Positions 43,724 through 52,515 of a stretch of 64,000 nt of DNA are shown here, in pieces. Position 1 is the first letter of the stretch; the number at the start of each line of letters is the position of its first letter. The stretch spans positions 25,422-89,421 of the forward strand of contig DATBJJ010000067.1 of NCBI GenBank assembly GCA_036556425.1, given 5' to 3'. This stretch comes from DATBJJ01 sp036556425 (GTDB taxonomy: Bacteria > Acidobacteriota > Vicinamibacteria > Vicinamibacterales > 2-12-FULL-66-21). Under the pieces are notes generated by a model that saw only the letters and a list, made by a program, of their open reading frames with translations, made no database searches and was not told the origin of the DNA. The position numbers and the translations under genes were made by a program.

Positions 43724-44681
43724 TCGGCTCCTCGCTGCCCCCGCGCTCGAAACCCAAATACACGATCTCTTCCCTCAGCGCGACGCCGAACCGCGTTCGG
43801 ACGTCCTGTTTGCATCGCTCGATCAAATCGCGCACGTCGGACGCTGACGCGTCTCCCTCGTTGACGATGAAGTTCGCGTGCGTGGCCGAGACCCGCGCGC
43901 GGCCCGCGCGGGCGTCCTTCAGCCCCGCGCGATCGACGAGCGCGCCCGCCGACGGCGGAATTCCATCCGGCACCGTGTCGCGCGACGGATCCGGATTCTG
44001 AAAGATACATCCGGCGCTGGCCGATTCGAGCGGCTGGGTGCGCTTGCGGAACGCCAGCGACTCGCGCGCGATCCGCCGGAGCTCTTCCGGCGCCCCCGGC
44101 GATACCTTGAACGAGGCGGACACGACGATCTCGCGCGTGCGGTGCAGCCGGCTGTAATCGTAGCCAAACTCCATGTCCGCCGCGGGCACGTCGGCGAGCG
44201 TCCCATCGGGCGTCGCGAGCGTCACGCGATCGATCAGCTCGCTGATCAGCCGTCCGCGGAAATGCGCATTGCCATGGATCGCTCCCCCTACCGTCCCCGG
44301 CGTGCCGGCCCACGCTTCGAGCCCCGCGAGGCCGTGGCCGATCGTCCACCTGACCAGGCCGTTGATCGTCACGCCGCCATCCGCCGCGACCCTGTCCGGA
44401 GCGATCTGCCTGACGTCGCCGCCATGAACGCGCAGCACGATTCCTGGCAGTCCTCGATCGGCGACGAGCACGTTCGATCCGCCGCCCAACACCGTCACCG
44501 GGATCTTCGCGTCGCGCGCGATGATGAGGACCTCGCGGATCTGATCGGCGCTGCGCGCGTCGACGAGAAAGTCTGCGGGGCCTCCCACCTTGAACGTCGT
44601 CAACGGCGCGAGCGGCGCGCCGCGCCGGACGCGATCCGCGCCGACGGCATCGATCAATTGCCGCTCGATCGTCGTGCTCAC
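43704..44681 (-). CDS. murB: UDP-N-acetylenolpyruvoylglucosamine reductase
   Basis: Reduces the MurA product to UDP-MurNAc with NADPH and FAD. The 325-residue product has PLTTFKVGGPADFLVDA, VTVLGGGSNVLVADRG, the FAD-site GTPGTVGGAIHGNA, FGYDYSRLH and SASAGCIFQNP. The proton-donor position (Ser in E. coli GSFFKNP) is Cys here, a variant known in other MurBs. GTG 44681 overlaps the pxpC stop (GTGA) and begins the family homology; a longer frame to 44747 lies inside pxpC. Confidence 0.93.
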   Translation of the reverse strand: MSTTIERQLIDAVGADRVRRGAPLAPLTTFKVGGPADFLVDARSADQIREVLIIARDAKIPVTVLGGGSNVLVADRGLPGIVLRVHGGDVRQIAPDRVAADGGVTINGLVRWTIGHGLAGLEAWAGTPGTVGGAIHGNAHFRGRLISELIDRVTLATPDGTLADVPAADMEFGYDYSRLHRTREIVVSASFKVSPGAPEELRRIARESLAFRKRTQPLESASAGCIFQNPDPSRDTVPDGIPPSAGALVDRAGLKDARAGRARVSATHANFIVNEGDASASDVRDLIERCKQDVRTRFGVALREEIVYLGFERGGSEEPNGHSED

Positions 44682-45625
44682 GAACGGCGCGGCTCCAACG
44701 GACGAAACCGAAGGCGCCTCGCGCCGGCCGCCATATCGCGGGTGCATTCGCGAAATTCGATCCAGTCGCCGGGCGCGAGCTGGCCCGCGACGGGCAGGTC
44801 CGCGCTGATCACCGTCGCGATCTTCGGATATCCCCCTGTCGTCTGACGATCCGCCATCAACAGAATCGGCTGGCCCGAGGCTGGCACTTGAATCGAGCCG
44901 ATCGGCGTCGCGTCCGACAGGATGTCCGCGCGGTCGACGTGCGCCACGCGCGGACCTTCGAGGCGGTATCCCATGCGATTCGAGCTCGGCGTGATCGTAA
45001 AGCGCGATGTGAACAACGTCGCGTACGCCGCCGACGTGAACATGCGATCGTGCGGCCCGCGGATTACGCGCAACTGCGCGCCTCCGGTCGGCATGTGCAG
45101 TGCGGCGACCGAGCCGACCGCATGCGGATGCCGGACGGCTGCCATCGAGTCGCTCTCGCCGATCGGTAAGACGTCGCCCGCACGAAGCGGCCGTCCATCG
45201 AATGGACCCATGCGGCTGATGAGACTCGTCGCCCGGCTGCCGAGGACGGGCTCCACGTCAATGCCACCGGCGAACGCCACGCTGGCGCGCGCGCCCGACG
45301 CCCGCGCGCCGAACCGCAGATGCTCTCCTGCGTGCAGGACGAACGGCTGGTGCATCGGCGCCCGCCGGTCGCCTGCCGTGATCGCGAACGATGCGCCGGC
45401 GACCGCGCACGTGACGTCCATATCGCTGCGAAGCTCCGGACCCATCAACGTGATCTCGAGCGCGCCCGCGCCGGGATCGTTTCCGACGAGCCGATTCGCC
45501 AACACGTGCGAATACTCGTCCATCGGCCCTGCGACGGGGACACCCGTCGCTTGGAATCCCCATCGCCCCAGATCCTGGATCGTGGTCAGCATGCCGGGCC
45601 GGATGACGGTGATCGCCCTCACCAT
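44678..45625 (-). CDS. pxpC: 5-oxoprolinase subunit C-like (biotin-dependent carboxylase-related)
   Basis: PxpC acts with PxpA and PxpB in ATP-dependent opening of 5-oxoproline (pyroglutamate) to glutamate. The 315-residue product shows PGMLTTIQDLGRWGFQATGV, GPMDEYSHVLANRLVGND, ALEITLMGP, RVIRGPHDRMF and SNRMGYRLEGP, the KipA/PxpC signature. It overlaps pxpB by 7 bp and murB by 4 bp. A pxpA (LamB/YcsF) gene is not in the window. Its position between murB and mpl is unusual. Confidence 0.85.
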   Translation of the reverse strand: MVRAITVIRPGMLTTIQDLGRWGFQATGVPVAGPMDEYSHVLANRLVGNDPGAGALEITLMGPELRSDMDVTCAVAGASFAITAGDRRAPMHQPFVLHAGEHLRFGARASGARASVAFAGGIDVEPVLGSRATSLISRMGPFDGRPLRAGDVLPIGESDSMAAVRHPHAVGSVAALHMPTGGAQLRVIRGPHDRMFTSAAYATLFTSRFTITPSSNRMGYRLEGPRVAHVDRADILSDATPIGSIQVPASGQPILLMADRQTTGGYPKIATVISADLPVAGQLAPGDWIEFRECTRDMAAGARRLRFRPLEPRRS

Positions 45626-46293
45626 GACTGGAAGTCCGCTTCACCGATGCGATGAAACCTGACGCGATCGCCCGGCCTGAAGAGAAACGGCTCCGGCCGC
45701 CGCGGGTCGTAAGGCGCGAGCGGTGTCCGGCCGATGACGTTCCAGCCGCCCGGCGTCACCGCGGGATAGATCCCCGTCTGCCCGCCCGCGATTGCGACCG
45801 AGCCGGCGGGAACCGCAGCGCGCGGCGTCGCGCGGCGCGGCGCGGCGATCGCCGGATCGACTTCCGCCATATAGGCAAATCCAGGGATGAAGCCGACGAG
45901 ATACACGCGGTACTCTCGCCCGGCGTGGAGCGCGACGACGTCCTCTTCCGATCGGCCCGCGAAGCGCGCGACGTCCGTCAGGTCCGGACCCAGCTCGCCG
46001 CCGTAGCAGACCGGCACCTCGACGATCGCGCCGTGCGTCGCGTCGGGCGCGTCGATCGATTCCGCGATCGCGCAGATCTCTTCCTCGAGCCACGCGGAGT
46101 CGATGATCTGCGGATTGAAGTACACCGTGACGGAACAATAGCCGATCGCGGTATCGCGCAGCGACGGGCCCAACTCGGTCCGCACGCGCTCGGAGAGCGC
46201 CACGCACCACGCGTTCAGCGCGGGATCGATTCGCTCGTCGAGCTGCACGACGAGCGCGGCGTCCCCCGCCGCGAGAATGGTGAAGTCGATCAC
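45619..46293 (-). CDS. pxpB: 5-oxoprolinase subunit B-like (KipI family)
   Basis: Partner of PxpC; in B. subtilis the homologue KipI also inhibits a histidine kinase. The 224-residue product runs IDFTILAAGDAALVVQLDER, SVTVYFNPQIID, VPVCYGGELGPDL, the family signature VYLVGFIPGFAYMAEVDP, AVPAGSVAIAGGQTGIYP and a C-terminal FRPGDRVRFHRI. GTG 46293 is used; it overlaps the mpl stop by one base (TAGTG). A longer frame upstream is mpl read in another phase. Confidence 0.85.
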   Translation of the reverse strand: MIDFTILAAGDAALVVQLDERIDPALNAWCVALSERVRTELGPSLRDTAIGYCSVTVYFNPQIIDSAWLEEEICAIAESIDAPDATHGAIVEVPVCYGGELGPDLTDVARFAGRSEEDVVALHAGREYRVYLVGFIPGFAYMAEVDPAIAAPRRATPRAAVPAGSVAIAGGQTGIYPAVTPGGWNVIGRTPLAPYDPRRPEPFLFRPGDRVRFHRIGEADFQSW

Positions 46294-47693
46294 TATCGGC
46301 GCTCGAGGGCGGTCAGCAGCTTCCGGTGAATGTCGTCGAAACCGCCGTTGGACATGACGATCACGATGTCCCCTTTGCGGCTGTCCCTCGCGACGGCGTC
46401 GACAATGTCGCCGGTCTCTGGAATGAACCGCGCGTCGACGCCGGCCGTCTGGAGCTCGCCGATGATCTGCTCGGGCGACAAACGCTCGTCTTCCGGCAGC
46501 GTGGATCGAAACACCGCGGGCAGCACGACCTTGTCCGCTGCCGACAGGGCTCGAACGAAGTCCGATTGAAAGACGCGCCGGCACGACGTCGCCGATCGCG
46601 GCTCGAAGATCGCCCAGAGCCGCCGCGTCGGATGAGCTGAACGGACGCCCGCCAGCGTTTCGGCAATCGCCGTCGGATGATGCGCGAAATCGTCGTAGAC
46701 CGCGACGCCGCGGACCGTCCCGCGATGCTGAAGCCTGCGTCTGACGCCCTTGAAGCGCCGCAGCGACGCGGCCATCTCGTCGATGTTCAGCCCGACGGCG
46801 GCGCCGACCGCGATCGCGGCGAGCGCATTGCGGACGTTGTACGCGCCGAGCAGCGGCACCTCGAACGTACCGGCCGGTACGCCCCGCCGCCGCACGTCGA
46901 ACGTGGTCGACGTCTCGGCGACGCGGAGATCGTGGGCCTGCCAGTCCGCGCCGTCGGCGAGGCCGAACGTCTCGACGCGGCAATGCGCGCGCGCGCGAAG
47001 CGCCGCGGCGTCGGCGTTGTCGGCGCCGAGCAGCAGCAGGCCGCGCCGCGGAATCAAGTTGACGAACCGCTGAAACGTCAGCCGGATCGCGTCGAGGTCC
47101 GCGTAGATATCCGCGTGGTCGTATTCGATGTTTCCGACGACGGCGATGTCCGGAAGGTATTTGAGGAACTTGGCCGTCTTGTCGAAGAACGCGCTGTCGT
47201 ACTCGTCTCCTTCGATCACGAACTCGCGCCCGCCGCCGATGCGGAAGCTGCCGTCGAAGTTCTCCGCGATGCCGCCGATGAGCACGCTTGGATCCGCGCC
47301 GCCGTCGGTCAGCATCCACCCGGTCAACGCGGTCGTCGTCGTCTTGCCGTGCGTGCCCGTTATCACGACGGAGCGCGCTCCCCAGAGGAAATGATCGCGG
47401 ATCGCCTCGGGCAGCGAGCAGTAGCGAATCTTGCGATCGAGCACTTCCTCGAGCTCGGGGTTGCCGCGCGAGATCGCGTTGCCGACCACGACGAGATCGA
47501 GATCGGCGCTGATGTGTTCCGGCTTGTAGCCTTGGAGCAGCGTGATGCCCTGCTCCACCAGAAAGTCGCTCATCGGCGGATAGACGTTCTGATCCGATCC
47601 GCGAACGTCAAAGCCTCTCGCCTTGAGCATGGCGGCCAGCGTCGCCATTGCCGTTCCGCAGACGCCAATCAGATGGATGCGTGTCTGTGACAT
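46293..47693 (-). CDS. mpl: UDP-MurNAc:L-Ala-gamma-D-Glu-meso-DAP ligase (murein tripeptide recycling)
   Basis: Attaches recycled tripeptide directly to UDP-MurNAc. The 466-residue Mur-ligase protein begins IHLIGVCGTAMATLAAMLKA, where HLIGVCGTAMA marks Mpl rather than MurC. The P-loop is ITGTHGKTTTTALTGW, then VIEGDEYDSAFFDK, NIEYDHADIY, GAYNVRNALAA and YDDFAHHPTAIAETL. It lies between ldcA, which makes the tripeptide, and pxpB. Confidence 0.93.
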   Translation of the reverse strand: MSQTRIHLIGVCGTAMATLAAMLKARGFDVRGSDQNVYPPMSDFLVEQGITLLQGYKPEHISADLDLVVVGNAISRGNPELEEVLDRKIRYCSLPEAIRDHFLWGARSVVITGTHGKTTTTALTGWMLTDGGADPSVLIGGIAENFDGSFRIGGGREFVIEGDEYDSAFFDKTAKFLKYLPDIAVVGNIEYDHADIYADLDAIRLTFQRFVNLIPRRGLLLLGADNADAAALRARAHCRVETFGLADGADWQAHDLRVAETSTTFDVRRRGVPAGTFEVPLLGAYNVRNALAAIAVGAAVGLNIDEMAASLRRFKGVRRRLQHRGTVRGVAVYDDFAHHPTAIAETLAGVRSAHPTRRLWAIFEPRSATSCRRVFQSDFVRALSAADKVVLPAVFRSTLPEDERLSPEQIIGELQTAGVDARFIPETGDIVDAVARDSRKGDIVIVMSNGGFDDIHRKLLTALERR

Positions 47694-47706
47694 TCAGGGC
47701 AACGCG

Positions 47707-48630
47707 TCAAGAGACGGCCGATTCTTCGATCACGAGCCGCGGGTTGGACGTCGCGGCGACGCGCGCGCGGACGCCGAAGGGGATCGTCAGCGTCGCCCCG
47801 GACGAGTGGCCCGATGGCAGGCCGAACAGTACCGGTCCCGGGAAGTCGCGCGTGAACGCGGACACGACGGCTCTCGCCGCCACGTCGCCGCCCGGCTCGT
47901 CGCACTTCGGAAGCTCGCCGAACACGATCGCCGACGCGCGCGACAATCGTCCGCTGAGCTGAAGCTGCGTGAGCATGCGGTCGATGCGATACGGACGCTC
48001 GCCCACTTCTTCGAGGAAAAGGATGCATCCGTCCGGAGGATCGAATGCGTACGGCGTTCCCAGCGACGCCGTGAGCTGCGTCAGCGTGCCGCCGGTCAAC
48101 ATGCCCACCGCCTCGCCGGGTCTCAGGACGTCGAGCTGCGGATGCGAGATCTCGCCGATCGCTTCCGCGCGGCAGAGACATCGAGCGAACGTGTCGCGAT
48201 CGTATCCGGCTTCGCCCTTCGCGAGCCTCCCTTCGATCATCGGACCGTGGAACGACACGATACCGTGCGTGAGCGTCAGCCACGTCAGGATCGACGTGTT
48301 GTCGCTATACCCGATGAAGGCCTTGGCGTGGCGGCCGATCGCGGCGGGATCGAGCAGCGGCAGGATCTGCACGCTCCCGTAGCCGCCGCGCGCCGCGATG
48401 ACGCCTTTGATCGACGGATCTTCCCACGCGCTCGTGAACGCGCGCGCGCGCGTCTCGGGAGTGCCCGCCACGTAGCCCTGTCGATCGAAGACGCTGTCGT
48501 CGTAAACGGGCTCGAAGCCGAGCGATCGAAGCTCCGCGACGCCCGCATCGAACTCGGCGCGCGCGAACGGACTGGCGGGAGCGACGACGGCGATGCGATC
48601 GCCGCGCCGGAGAGCACTCGGCTTGCGCAT
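47707..48630 (-). CDS. ldcA: LD-carboxypeptidase (peptidase family S66)
   Basis: Removes the terminal D-Ala from recycled tetrapeptide to give the tripeptide used by Mpl. The 307-residue product has RRGDRIAVVAPASPF, IAARGGYGSVQILPLLD, the nucleophile in AFIGYSDNTSIL, GGTLTQLTASLGTPY, the Glu region ILFLEEVGERPYRIDRML and the His region FGLPSGHSSGATLTIPFG. Members of this family lack a signal peptide and act in the cytoplasm. It starts 3 bp after nagZ. Confidence 0.92.
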   Translation of the reverse strand: MRKPSALRRGDRIAVVAPASPFARAEFDAGVAELRSLGFEPVYDDSVFDRQGYVAGTPETRARAFTSAWEDPSIKGVIAARGGYGSVQILPLLDPAAIGRHAKAFIGYSDNTSILTWLTLTHGIVSFHGPMIEGRLAKGEAGYDRDTFARCLCRAEAIGEISHPQLDVLRPGEAVGMLTGGTLTQLTASLGTPYAFDPPDGCILFLEEVGERPYRIDRMLTQLQLSGRLSRASAIVFGELPKCDEPGGDVAARAVVSAFTRDFPGPVLFGLPSGHSSGATLTIPFGVRARVAATSNPRLVIEESAVS

Positions 48631-48633
48631 GCG

Positions 48634-49728
48634 CTACGCGAACCTCGCCATTTCGGCGGCGACGGCGCGATGCTCGTCGCGGCCGAGGGCCGCGCGAAGC
48701 GCGGATCCCGCCAGCGGACGCGGCTGGGCCGGCGCGAGGAATCGCTCTTTGACGCGCCGATGACGCTTGAGCGCATCCTCCACGCGCTCGAGCGCCAGCG
48801 TCCCGCTCTCGACCGCGTGGATGAGCGCCTCGAGCGCGGCGGCCTGCGGCTCCTGCGAGGTCCCACACATCAGGACGACGTCGCATCCTGCCGCGATCGC
48901 GGCGGTCGTCGCCTCCGGCACGCCGTAGCGCGCGCTGATCGCGCTCATGCCGAGATCGTCGCTCACCACGAGACCGTCATAACGAAGGCGCGATTTCAAA
49001 AGTCCACCGACGATCGCCTGAGACAGCGTCGCGGGATGCTCCTCGTCGTACGCGGGCACGAGAATGTGCGCCGTCATGATCGCCGCGACCTGCGCCTCGA
49101 TGGCCGCGCGGAACGGCACGAGCTCGATCGCGTCCAGGCGATCCGGCGCATGCTCGACGAGCGGCAGCTCGTGATGCGAGTCCGTGCTCGTGTCGCCGTG
49201 GCCGGGGAAGTGTTTGCCGCACGCCGCGATGCCCGCCTGTTGCAGCGTCGTGATGATCGTTCGTCCGAGCCGCGCGACATCCTCGGCGCGATCGGCCAGC
49301 GCCCGATCGCCGATCACGGGATTCTTCGGATTCGTGTGAATGTCGAGCACCGGCGTGTAGTCGAGCGAGATCCCGACGGCCTTCAGCTCGGCGGCCAACG
49401 CCGCCGCGAATCGGCCGGCCAGCCGCTCGTCGCCGCTGCGTCCGAGCGTCATCATCGGCGGCCACTCGGTGAACGGCGCCTTCAACCGCGCGACGCGGCC
49501 GCCCTCTTGATCGACGCTGACCCACAGCGGCAGCGCGTGAGCGAGCGACTGCGCCTCGCGCGCGATCTCCGCGACCTGGTCGGGCTCCACGACGTTTCGC
49601 GCGAACAGAATGATGCCGCCGAGATCGAACTCGCGCGCCAGCGCGCGAAGTTCGGGCGGGATCGTCTCACCGGCAAATCCCGCAATCGCGAGTTGACCGA
49701 CGTGACGTCTGAGATCGCGCATGCGCAT
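48634..49728 (-). CDS. nagZ: Beta-N-acetylhexosaminidase NagZ (GH3)
   Basis: Releases GlcNAc from GlcNAc-anhydroMurNAc peptides in murein recycling. The 364-residue product has EFDLGGIILFARNV, VSVDQEGGRVARL, KHFPGHGDTSTDSHHELP with the flexible Asp-His loop and the nucleophile Asp in GLVVSDDLGMSAI. It lacks the C-terminal domains of secreted GH3 enzymes and any signal peptide, as expected for cytoplasmic NagZ. It is the first gene of the murein operon. Confidence 0.93.
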   Translation of the reverse strand: MRMRDLRRHVGQLAIAGFAGETIPPELRALAREFDLGGIILFARNVVEPDQVAEIAREAQSLAHALPLWVSVDQEGGRVARLKAPFTEWPPMMTLGRSGDERLAGRFAAALAAELKAVGISLDYTPVLDIHTNPKNPVIGDRALADRAEDVARLGRTIITTLQQAGIAACGKHFPGHGDTSTDSHHELPLVEHAPDRLDAIELVPFRAAIEAQVAAIMTAHILVPAYDEEHPATLSQAIVGGLLKSRLRYDGLVVSDDLGMSAISARYGVPEATTAAIAAGCDVVLMCGTSQEPQAAALEALIHAVESGTLALERVEDALKRHRRVKERFLAPAQPRPLAGSALRAALGRDEHRAVAAEMARFA

Positions 49729-49738
49729 GCTCCAAATG

Positions 49739-49744
49739 ATTATA
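49739..49744 (-). promoter_or_regulatory. -10 element TATAAT for the nagZ operon
   Basis: On the minus strand TATAAT lies 10 bases before the nagZ ATG, with GGAG between. Together with the plus-strand TATACT 16 bp away it makes a compact, overlapping divergent promoter. The expected start point gives a very short leader. Confidence 0.5.
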
Positions 49745-49760
49745 ACGAGTGTAGAACCGA

Positions 49761-49766
49761 TATACT
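49761..49766 (+). promoter_or_regulatory. -10 element TATACT for the GHMP kinase gene
   Basis: TATACT ends six bases before GTG 49773, so the transcript would begin at the start codon or very near it. There is no Shine-Dalgarno sequence between them. The arrangement matches those of pyrH and kdsB. Confidence 0.5.
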
Positions 49767-49772
49767 TTCGGG

Positions 49773-50777
49773 GTGTTCGTAGACTCCTCGGCCCCGACGC
49801 GGATCGATCTGGCGGGCGGCACGCTCGATATCTGGCCCCTCTATCTGTTCCACGATCGGGCGCAGACGATCAATGCGGCCATCAGCCTGCGCGCGCGGTG
49901 CTCGATTCAACCGCGCCAGACGAGCGGACTGACGATCATCTCGGGCGATACCGGCCTGCGCGTCGACGTCGCGCACTGGAGCGAGCTCCGCGACAACCAC
50001 GAGCTGCGGCTGCTGGGACGGCTGCTCCACTACTTTCAAGCCGACGCGCTGGAACTGCAGACGCGATCCGAGTCGCCGGTCGGCGCCGGCATCGCGGGAT
50101 CGTCGGCGCTCAACATCGCGGTCTGCGGCGCGCTCATGGCGTGGAGCGGGCTGCCGCGATCCGACGAGAAGCTGATGGAGATCGCGATGAACGTCGAGGC
50201 GCAGGCGATCGACGTGCCCACCGGCGTGCAAGACTACAGGCCCGCGCTCTACGGCGGCATCTCCGCCGTCGAGCTCAGAGTCGACGGCGTCAAGCGCATC
50301 GCGCTTCCCGTCGCAGCCGAGGAGCTCGCGCGGCGCCTCGTCCTGGCGTACACGGGCGCGACGCGCAATTCGGGCATCAACAACTGGGACGTCATGAAGC
50401 GCCACATCGACGGCGATCCCAACGTGCAGCAGCGGTTCGCGCGCATCCGCGACATTGCCGGCTCGATGCGCGAGGCGCTCGAGCGCGGCGATTGGGCCGA
50501 CGTCGGCCGCCAGGTGGCGGAGGAATGGGAGAACCGGAAGGGTCTCGCGCCGGGCGTGACGACACCGCGCATCGACGCGATGTTGAGCGCCGCGCGCGCG
50601 GCCGGCGCGTATGGCGGCAAGGTCTGCGGCGCCGGCGGCGGAGGCTGCCTGTTTTGCGTGAGCGAGCCCGAACGCGTGCCTGCCGTGCGCGAGGCGATTG
50701 CGGCGGCCGGCGGAGAACTGCTCGATTGCCGGATCGAATCGGACGGGCTCCGGGTCGAGACGCGCGTCACGGCCTGA
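49773..50777 (+). CDS. GHMP-family sugar kinase
   Basis: A 334-residue kinase with motif 1 APTRIDLAGGTLDIWP, the ATP loop SPVGAGIAGSSALNIAVCGA and motif 3 GGKVCGAGGGGCLF. The pattern is closest to heptose-7-phosphate kinase (HddA) and galactokinase-type members. The substrate is not evident. It is divergent from nagZ (44 bp apart) and may share regulation with the murein operon, so a role in amino-sugar salvage is possible but unproven. The start is GTG 49773; polX begins 7 bp after its stop. Confidence 0.8.
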   Translation: MFVDSSAPTRIDLAGGTLDIWPLYLFHDRAQTINAAISLRARCSIQPRQTSGLTIISGDTGLRVDVAHWSELRDNHELRLLGRLLHYFQADALELQTRSESPVGAGIAGSSALNIAVCGALMAWSGLPRSDEKLMEIAMNVEAQAIDVPTGVQDYRPALYGGISAVELRVDGVKRIALPVAAEELARRLVLAYTGATRNSGINNWDVMKRHIDGDPNVQQRFARIRDIAGSMREALERGDWADVGRQVAEEWENRKGLAPGVTTPRIDAMLSAARAAGAYGGKVCGAGGGGCLFCVSEPERVPAVREAIAAAGGELLDCRIESDGLRVETRVTA

Positions 50778-50784
50778 GCCAGCC

Positions 50785-52515
50785 GTGGAGAATCTGGCGC
50801 TCGCACGGATCTTCGCCGAGATCGGCGATCTCCTCGAGATCAAGGGCGAGAACCCGTTCAAGATCCGCGCGTACCGCAACGCCGCGGAAACCATCACGCA
50901 CACCGCCGAACGCATCGCCGATCTCTCGGCGGAGCAGCGGCTCGCGATTCCGGGCATCGGCAAGGATCTCAACGCGAAGATCGGCGAGCTTCTTCAGACG
51001 GGCGCGATCGCGTATCACCAGAGCCTGCTCGAGGAATTCCCCCCCACGATCCTCGATTTGCTGAACCTGCAGGGCGTCGGTCCGAAAACCGTCGCGCTCC
51101 TCTATCGCGACGCCGATATCCGCACGCTCGAGGATCTCGAGCGCGCCGCACGCGAGGGCCGGCTGCGCGCGCTGAAGGGCATGGGCGCCAAGAAAGAAGC
51201 CTGGATTCTCAAGGCGCTCGAGGAACGGTCGCGCGTGGCGGGACGGCGCCTGCTCGCGGAAGCGTACGACACCGCGGCGTCGCTCGTCGCCGCGCTGCGC
51301 GCGCACGCGCCCGACGCCGAGATCGCGATCGTCGGAAGCCTGCGGCGCGGGTGCGAGACCTGCGGCGACCTCGACATCCTGGCGGCCGGCGCGCCGCCGT
51401 CGCTCATGGACGCCTTCGCTTCGTACCGTCTCGTCGAGCGCGTGCTGGCGCACGGCGAGACCAAGTCGAGCGTGCTGCTTCACGGAGGATTCCAGGCCGA
51501 TCTGCGCCTCGTCGCGCGCGAGAGCCTCGGCGCGGCGCTGCAGTACTTCACGGGGTCGAAGCCGCACAACATCGCGCTCCGCGACCGGGCGATCCGCCGC
51601 GGCATGAAGCTGAACGAGTACGGCCTCTTCAAGACCGACGACGGGACCGTCGTTGCGAACGCGTCGGAAGAAGCGATCTACGAGGCGCTCGGCCTCGCGT
51701 TCGTGCCGCCCGAGCTGCGCGAGAATCGCGGCGAGATCGACGCCGCCGAACGCGGCGAGCTGCCGCGGCTCGTCACCCACGCGGACCTGCGCGGCGACGT
51801 GCACATGCACACGACCGCGACCGACGGGCGCGCCGACGCCGAGACCATGGCGCGCGCCGCCCGCGACGCGGGCTTGTCGTACGTCGCGATCACCGACCAC
51901 AGCCAATCGCTCGCGATGGCGAACGGCCTCGACGAGCGGCGCGCGCTCGAGCACGCGCGCCACATCCGCGCGCTGAACGAGAAGATCGACGGCATCACGC
52001 TGCTGGCGGGGATAGAATGCGACATCCGCCCGGACGGCCGCATGGATCTCGCCGACGAGTGCCTCGCCGAGCTCGACATCGTCATCGCGTCGGTGCATTC
52101 GGCGTTCACGCAGGATGAAGCCCACATGACCGATCGAATCCTGCGCGCGATTGCGTGCCCGTGGGTCGACGTGCTCGGCCATCCCACCGGCCGATTGATC
52201 ATGCGCCGCGACGGCTATCGCTTCGACTTCGAGCGCGTGGTGGATGCCGCCGCCCGCGCCGGCGTCGCGCTCGAGATCAACAGCCAGGTCGATCGGCTCG
52301 ATCTCGACGAGCACCGCGCGCGTCTGGCGCGCGATCGCGGCGTCAAGCTGACCATCGATTCCGATGCGCATTCGCCGGCCGCGCTCGGCGTCACGCGATG
52401 GGGCGCCACCGTCGCCCGCCGCGCGTGGCTCTCGGCCGATGACGTCCTCAACACACGTCCCGTCGGCGAGTTCAGGCAGGCGCTGCGCCGCGAGAGAACG
52501 AAGGCCGCCCGATGA
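50785..52515 (+). CDS. polX: DNA polymerase/3'-5' exonuclease PolX
   Basis: A 576-residue bacterial family X polymerase for DNA repair. Domains: helix-hairpin-helix 8-kDa-like region (about 1-100: FKIRAYRNAAETI; AIPGIGKDLNAKIGELL), fingers/palm (about 130-320) with the catalytic pair in GSLRRGCETCGDLDIL and a third Asp in GGFQADLRLV, then a PHP nuclease domain (about 335-570) with RGDVHMHTTATDGR, ITDHSQS, GIECDIRPDGRMDL, LGHPTGR and IDSDAHS. All catalytic residues are present. The start is GTG 50785, 7 bp after the kinase stop. A degenerate paralogue lies at 38.6 kb. Confidence 0.93.
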   Translation: MENLALARIFAEIGDLLEIKGENPFKIRAYRNAAETITHTAERIADLSAEQRLAIPGIGKDLNAKIGELLQTGAIAYHQSLLEEFPPTILDLLNLQGVGPKTVALLYRDADIRTLEDLERAAREGRLRALKGMGAKKEAWILKALEERSRVAGRRLLAEAYDTAASLVAALRAHAPDAEIAIVGSLRRGCETCGDLDILAAGAPPSLMDAFASYRLVERVLAHGETKSSVLLHGGFQADLRLVARESLGAALQYFTGSKPHNIALRDRAIRRGMKLNEYGLFKTDDGTVVANASEEAIYEALGLAFVPPELRENRGEIDAAERGELPRLVTHADLRGDVHMHTTATDGRADAETMARAARDAGLSYVAITDHSQSLAMANGLDERRALEHARHIRALNEKIDGITLLAGIECDIRPDGRMDLADECLAELDIVIASVHSAFTQDEAHMTDRILRAIACPWVDVLGHPTGRLIMRRDGYRFDFERVVDAAARAGVALEINSQVDRLDLDEHRARLARDRGVKLTIDSDAHSPAALGVTRWGATVARRAWLSADDVLNTRPVGEFRQALRRERTKAAR

